Source of the DNA: an uncultured Pseudomonadota bacterium
GTDB lineage: Bacteria; Pseudomonadota; Gammaproteobacteria; Burkholderiales; SG8-39
Direction of reading: 5' to 3'
Length of the DNA stretch: 8,579 nt
NCBI GenBank assembly: GCA_903895005.1
Contig: CAITSH010000371.1
Span: 1-8,579, forward strand
How positions within the stretch are numbered: position 1 is the first letter of the stretch; the number at the start of each line of letters is the position of its first letter. Below, one piece after another: positions 6,074-8,579 of the stretch. Under the pieces are notes generated by a model. It was not told the DNA's origin. It worked only from the letters and a program-made list of their open reading frames with translations, and did no database searches. Made by a program: the position numbers and the translations under genes.

Positions 6074-6985
6074 TCATGCCAGCAGAAATTCGGGGCCTGC
6101 GGTAGTGAGGGTGCCGGATCGACCGGGAATTTCGGCGTACTCGATGACACGCCTTGGGAGCGTTTTCAAGTCAAGGTCCTTGCGTAGCGAGCGCATGGCA
6201 ACGAGTTGATATCCCTGGGATTTCCACCCTGAGAGCGAGGCCTCGAAGACTACGGCCAGCTTCGCCCCCTCGAGTTCGGCGTGAAGCGTGTAGACGTGCC
6301 CGTTGCGTGGGGGCTCGGCAGTCAGGTCGATTAGATGTCGCGCGACCGATTCCGAAGTGATGCCGTTGACGCCAATCAATTCATCGAGCGTGGGCAACGT
6401 GGTTGGTAGCTGCGGGCAGGCAATGATTTCCGCATTCCAGATCGGGATGAAAGGCTCGATCCCGCGGCTGTCCGAACAATAGTCAAAGCCAAGACGCTGG
6501 GTCAGACGCAGCGCGTGAATGTTCATTTGCCATCCGGCGGCCCCGTGTACCTTCGCCGGTTCGCCGAAAATTTCCTCGAAGCGGGCACACGCGCGCTGCA
6601 TTTCAACCAAAGTCCATTCCGCATTCGCAGTCGCCACCGAATCCTGCCAGCGCACGTGGTCCCAGGTGTGGATGCCAACCTCGTGACCCTCGTCACGAAC
6701 GCGGCGCATCAGGTCGGCGCAGGTGCGGCCGATATCGGGGCCGGGCAATAGCGTGCCGTATAGCAGCGTCTTGACGCCGTAATGCTCCAGCACCGAGGTA
6801 CGCGACACTTTTTTCATAAACCCCGGGCGCAGTACACGCTTTATCGCCCTCCCGGTGTGGTCCGGTCCGAGGCTGAACAGGAAGGTCGCCTTAGCGTCAT
6901 GCTTTTTCAGCACGTCAAGCAGAAGCGGAACACCTTCACGCGTTCCGCGATAGGTGTCTACGTCAATCTTTAGAGCGAGTTTCAT
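6074..6985 (-). CDS. arnD: 4-deoxy-4-formamido-L-arabinose-phosphoundecaprenol deformylase ArnD
   Basis: ArnD removes the formyl group from undecaprenyl-phosphate-L-Ara4FN at the membrane, giving the L-Ara4N carrier that ArnT moves to lipid A. The 303-aa protein belongs to the NodB-type polysaccharide deacetylase family. It shows KIDVDTYRGTREGVP (6-20, with Asp 8 and 10), the metal-binding GIHTWDH (104-110, His 106 and 110) and a late catalytic TLHAE (233-237, His 235). The pattern follows E. coli ArnD along its length, including the C-terminal IPGR-x-G (about 286-291). The ATG has only a weak upstream GAAAG. It follows the U4kpxs-like gene after 81 nt on the same strand and seems to be the last Arn gene before bcp. 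No ArnT, ArnB or ArnC is present in the window. Confidence 0.94.
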   Translation of the reverse strand: MKLALKIDVDTYRGTREGVPLLLDVLKKHDAKATFLFSLGPDHTGRAIKRVLRPGFMKKVSRTSVLEHYGVKTLLYGTLLPGPDIGRTCADLMRRVRDEGHEVGIHTWDHVRWQDSVATANAEWTLVEMQRACARFEEIFGEPAKVHGAAGWQMNIHALRLTQRLGFDYCSDSRGIEPFIPIWNAEIIACPQLPTTLPTLDELIGVNGITSESVARHLIDLTAEPPRNGHVYTLHAELEGAKLAVVFEASLSGWKSQGYQLVAMRSLRKDLDLKTLPRRVIEYAEIPGRSGTLTTAGPEFLLA

Positions 6986-7003
6986 GTGCTTTCGGCGTCA
7001 ATG

Positions 7004-7038
7004 CCACGCCCTTCCGCCCTTTTCGAAGTGGGGTGTGG
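7004..7038 (-). repeat. Imperfect inverted repeat between U4kpxs-like gene and arnD
   Basis: In plus-strand order, CCACGCCC (7004-7011) faces GGGTGTGG (7031-7038), matching at 7 of 8 positions (one C-A mismatch on the minus-strand RNA). Inside it CTTC (7011-7014) can pair with GAAG (7025-7028). There is no T-run on the minus-strand transcript, so it is not a clear terminator. It may be an mRNA hairpin that tunes arnD expression or stability. Confidence 0.3.
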
Positions 7039-7066
7039 ACGCGGGCTGGTCTTGCCGGTGCTGAAC

Positions 7067-8110
7067 TTAGTCAACGAGGTGGCGTGCCTCGGCAACATGA
7101 CCGCGGTAGGCGTCAAATATGTTTTTTAGCGCCTGCTGCATGTTGACCCGCGGCTTCCAGCCGAGGTCGCTCATGGTGTTGGTAATTTTGGGCACGCGGT
7201 TCTGCACGTCCTGGTAGCCCTTGCCGTAATACTTGTCGGCGGTCGTGACAACCATTTTCACCTTGCGCGCGCTGGGCTGGTATTCCGGGTAGGTCATGGC
7301 GAGTTTGAGCATCATGCTGGCCAGTTCTTTGACCGAGTAATTGTTGCGGGGGTTGCCAATGTTGTAGATCTGGCTGCTAGCCACGGCATTTTTGTTAGCG
7401 ATAATTTTCATCAGCGCGTCAATGCCGTCGTCTATGTACGTGAAGGCGCGCTTCTGGCGTCCGCCGTCGACGAGTTTGATCGGTTCACCCCGCACGATAT
7501 GGCCAAGGAACTGGGTAATGACGCGCGAACTGCCCTCTTTGGCCGTGTTGATGGAATCTAGTCCGGCGCCGATCCAGTTGAATGGGCGAAACAACGTGTA
7601 GTCGAGTCCCTGCTCCATGCCGTAGGCATGGATGACCCGGTCCATCAATTGTTTTGAGCACGAGTAGATCCAACGCGGCTTATTGATGGGACCTAGCACC
7701 AGTTCGGAGTTTTCCGGATCAAAGGCCTTGTCACGGCTCATGCCGTAGACCTCGGAGGTCGAGGGGAAGATCAGGCGCTTCTTGCGTTTTACGCAGGCGC
7801 GCACGATGGGCAGGTTGGCCTCAAAGTCGAGTTCGAACACGCGAAGCGGTTCCTTGACATACGTGGCAGGCGTGGCGATGGCCACAAGCGGCAGGACAAC
7901 GTCGCACTTGCGGATGTGGTATTCGATCCACTCGTGGTTGATTGTGATGTCACCCTCGAAAAAGTGAAAGCGCTTCTCCGCGAGCAGGTCGGTGATGCGC
8001 TCGGTCTGCATGTCCATGCCATAGACTTCCCAGTCCGTAGTCTCGATGATGCGTTTGGACAGGTGGTGGCCGATAAAGCCGTTAACACCGAGGATCAGGA
8101 TTTTTTTCAT
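7067..8110 (-). CDS. UDP-4-keto-pentose/UDP-xylose synthase (ArnA dehydrogenase-domain homologue)
   Basis: This 347-aa SDR enzyme corresponds to the C-terminal half of enterobacterial ArnA. It oxidises and decarboxylates UDP-glucuronate to UDP-4-keto-pentose, the precursor that ArnB aminates to UDP-L-Ara4N. The NAD-binding GVNGFIG lies at 8-14, STSEVYG at 117-123 (Ser 119, Glu 120), and the YSCSK catalytic Tyr/Lys at 149/153. Asn 178 in RPFNW and Arg 305 in DVQNR also match E. coli ArnA: with a constant offset of 314, these are S433, E434, Y463, K467, N492 and R619. Stand-alone versions are known, such as the Ralstonia U4kpxs, which can also make UDP-xylose; whether this protein does is not visible. 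The ATG is 4 nt after the formyltransferase stop, so the two are probably cotranslated. The product is likely cytoplasmic. Confidence 0.93.
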   Translation of the reverse strand: MKKILILGVNGFIGHHLSKRIIETTDWEVYGMDMQTERITDLLAEKRFHFFEGDITINHEWIEYHIRKCDVVLPLVAIATPATYVKEPLRVFELDFEANLPIVRACVKRKKRLIFPSTSEVYGMSRDKAFDPENSELVLGPINKPRWIYSCSKQLMDRVIHAYGMEQGLDYTLFRPFNWIGAGLDSINTAKEGSSRVITQFLGHIVRGEPIKLVDGGRQKRAFTYIDDGIDALMKIIANKNAVASSQIYNIGNPRNNYSVKELASMMLKLAMTYPEYQPSARKVKMVVTTADKYYGKGYQDVQNRVPKITNTMSDLGWKPRVNMQQALKNIFDAYRGHVAEARHLVD

Positions 8111-8114
8111 GTTT

Positions 8115-8579
8115 TCAGCTCAAAGGGAGCGGAACAGGCCGCGCGCCGAAGCGTGCCAGAAAGTCCGCAGGGGTGAAAGGCTTGTCGTCGTACTGCATTT
8201 CAAGTAGGGCTAGAACGCGCCCGTCGGCGCACACTGCGTCCACGCCGGATTTGCTTGCATAAAAGCCTGGGGCTGTGCCGCACATCCCGCCGCCGGGCTC
8301 GAGCCTTGTGCGATGGATGAACAACCTGCCGCCGAGTTCGGTGTACGCCCCAGGGTACGGTGGCGCGACGGCTCGCACCAGGTTATGCACTTCCTGGGCC
8401 GGGCGCGTCCAGTTGATCCGGCCATCCTCGGGCTTGCGTCCGCGAAAATAACCGCCTTTGGAGAGGTCTTGGGTTTGGAGCACCGCCGACCCGTTTTCAA
8501 GGTGCGGCAGGCTTCGTCGCAGCACGGTTTCAGCTGCCTCCGTGACCTTGCGGAACACCTCGAACGCGGTTTCGTCCGC
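8115..8579 (-). CDS. arnA: Formyltransferase of the L-Ara4N pathway (ArnA N-terminal-type), 3' part only
   Basis: The reading frame is open to the right edge, so only the last ~154 residues are seen and the start lies outside the window. The protein would transfer a formyl group from N10-formyl-tetrahydrofolate to UDP-L-Ara4N. The visible part is the end of the Met-tRNA-formyltransferase-like catalytic domain plus the C-terminal OB-like domain. It includes a GRKPEDGRINW segment and VRAVAPPYPGAYTELGG, which match the ArnA formyltransferase region well. The catalytic Asn/His/Asp residues lie upstream of the edge and cannot be checked. Unlike E. coli ArnA, it ends in a stop codon instead of running into the dehydrogenase domain. 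It sits in order with the dehydrogenase and arnD. A simple Met-tRNA formyltransferase is less likely in this context. Confidence 0.88.
   Translation of the reverse strand, partial: ADETAFEVFRKVTEAAETVLRRSLPHLENGSAVLQTQDLSKGGYFRGRKPEDGRINWTRPAQEVHNLVRAVAPPYPGAYTELGGRLFIHRTRLEPGGGMCGTAPGFYASKSGVDAVCADGRVLALLEMQYDDKPFTPADFLARFGARPVPLPLS

Noticed and set aside
6048..6078. Small inverted repeats TTTGC/GCAAA and CATGA/TCATG as an arnD terminator
   Set aside because: Stems are only 5 bp and no T-run follows on the minus strand.

Overview
The window looks like a chromosomal segment of a proteobacterium, most likely a betaproteobacterium (inference). It carries priB, which is known only from Beta- and Gammaproteobacteria, in the order rpsF-priB-rpsR-rplI-dnaB. 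The S18 has a Lys/Gly-rich N-terminal extension. The L-Ara4N genes encode separate formyltransferase and dehydrogenase proteins, where Enterobacteria have one fused ArnA. Coding density is high, no stretch over 300 bases lacks a gene, and I see no mobile element, tRNA, rRNA or CRISPR array.

Left part, plus strand (1-3139). A perfect TATAAT box sits at the left edge. A structured leader of about 120 nt follows, then rpsF (S6), priB, rpsR (S18) and rplI (L9), tightly packed with gaps of 3 to 9 nt. A textbook intrinsic terminator closes the run at 1626-1657. The replicative helicase gene dnaB follows as a separate unit, preceded by a short direct repeat. The ribosomal genes and the two replication genes link translation and replication functions, as in many relatives.

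Right part, minus strand (8579-3155). Read in transcription order, it begins with the 3' part of the ArnA-type formyltransferase, cut by the window edge. Next come an ArnA-type UDP-glucuronate decarboxylase/dehydrogenase (U4kpxs-like) and ArnD. These three are steps in making undecaprenyl-linked 4-amino-4-deoxy-L-arabinose, which modifies lipid A and lowers susceptibility to cationic peptides and polymyxin. ArnB, ArnC and ArnT are not seen and may lie beyond the right edge. After an AT-rich spacer come bcp (thiol peroxidase) and phoH (PIN + PhoH ATPase), which overlap by 17 nt. Last is an exported protein carrying a SAM-methyltransferase fold, which converges on dnaB with only 15 nt between the stop codons.

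Most genes are well-known families. The least explained item is the putative exported methyltransferase (3155-4009): it has a clear signal peptide, an intact SAM-binding motif and an unassigned beta-rich C-terminal region. Secondary points of interest are the rpsF leader structure, the UUG-started in-frame priB, the cysteine pattern of the peroxiredoxin, and the unfused Arn pathway. I found no clear evidence of a wholly new multi-gene system.
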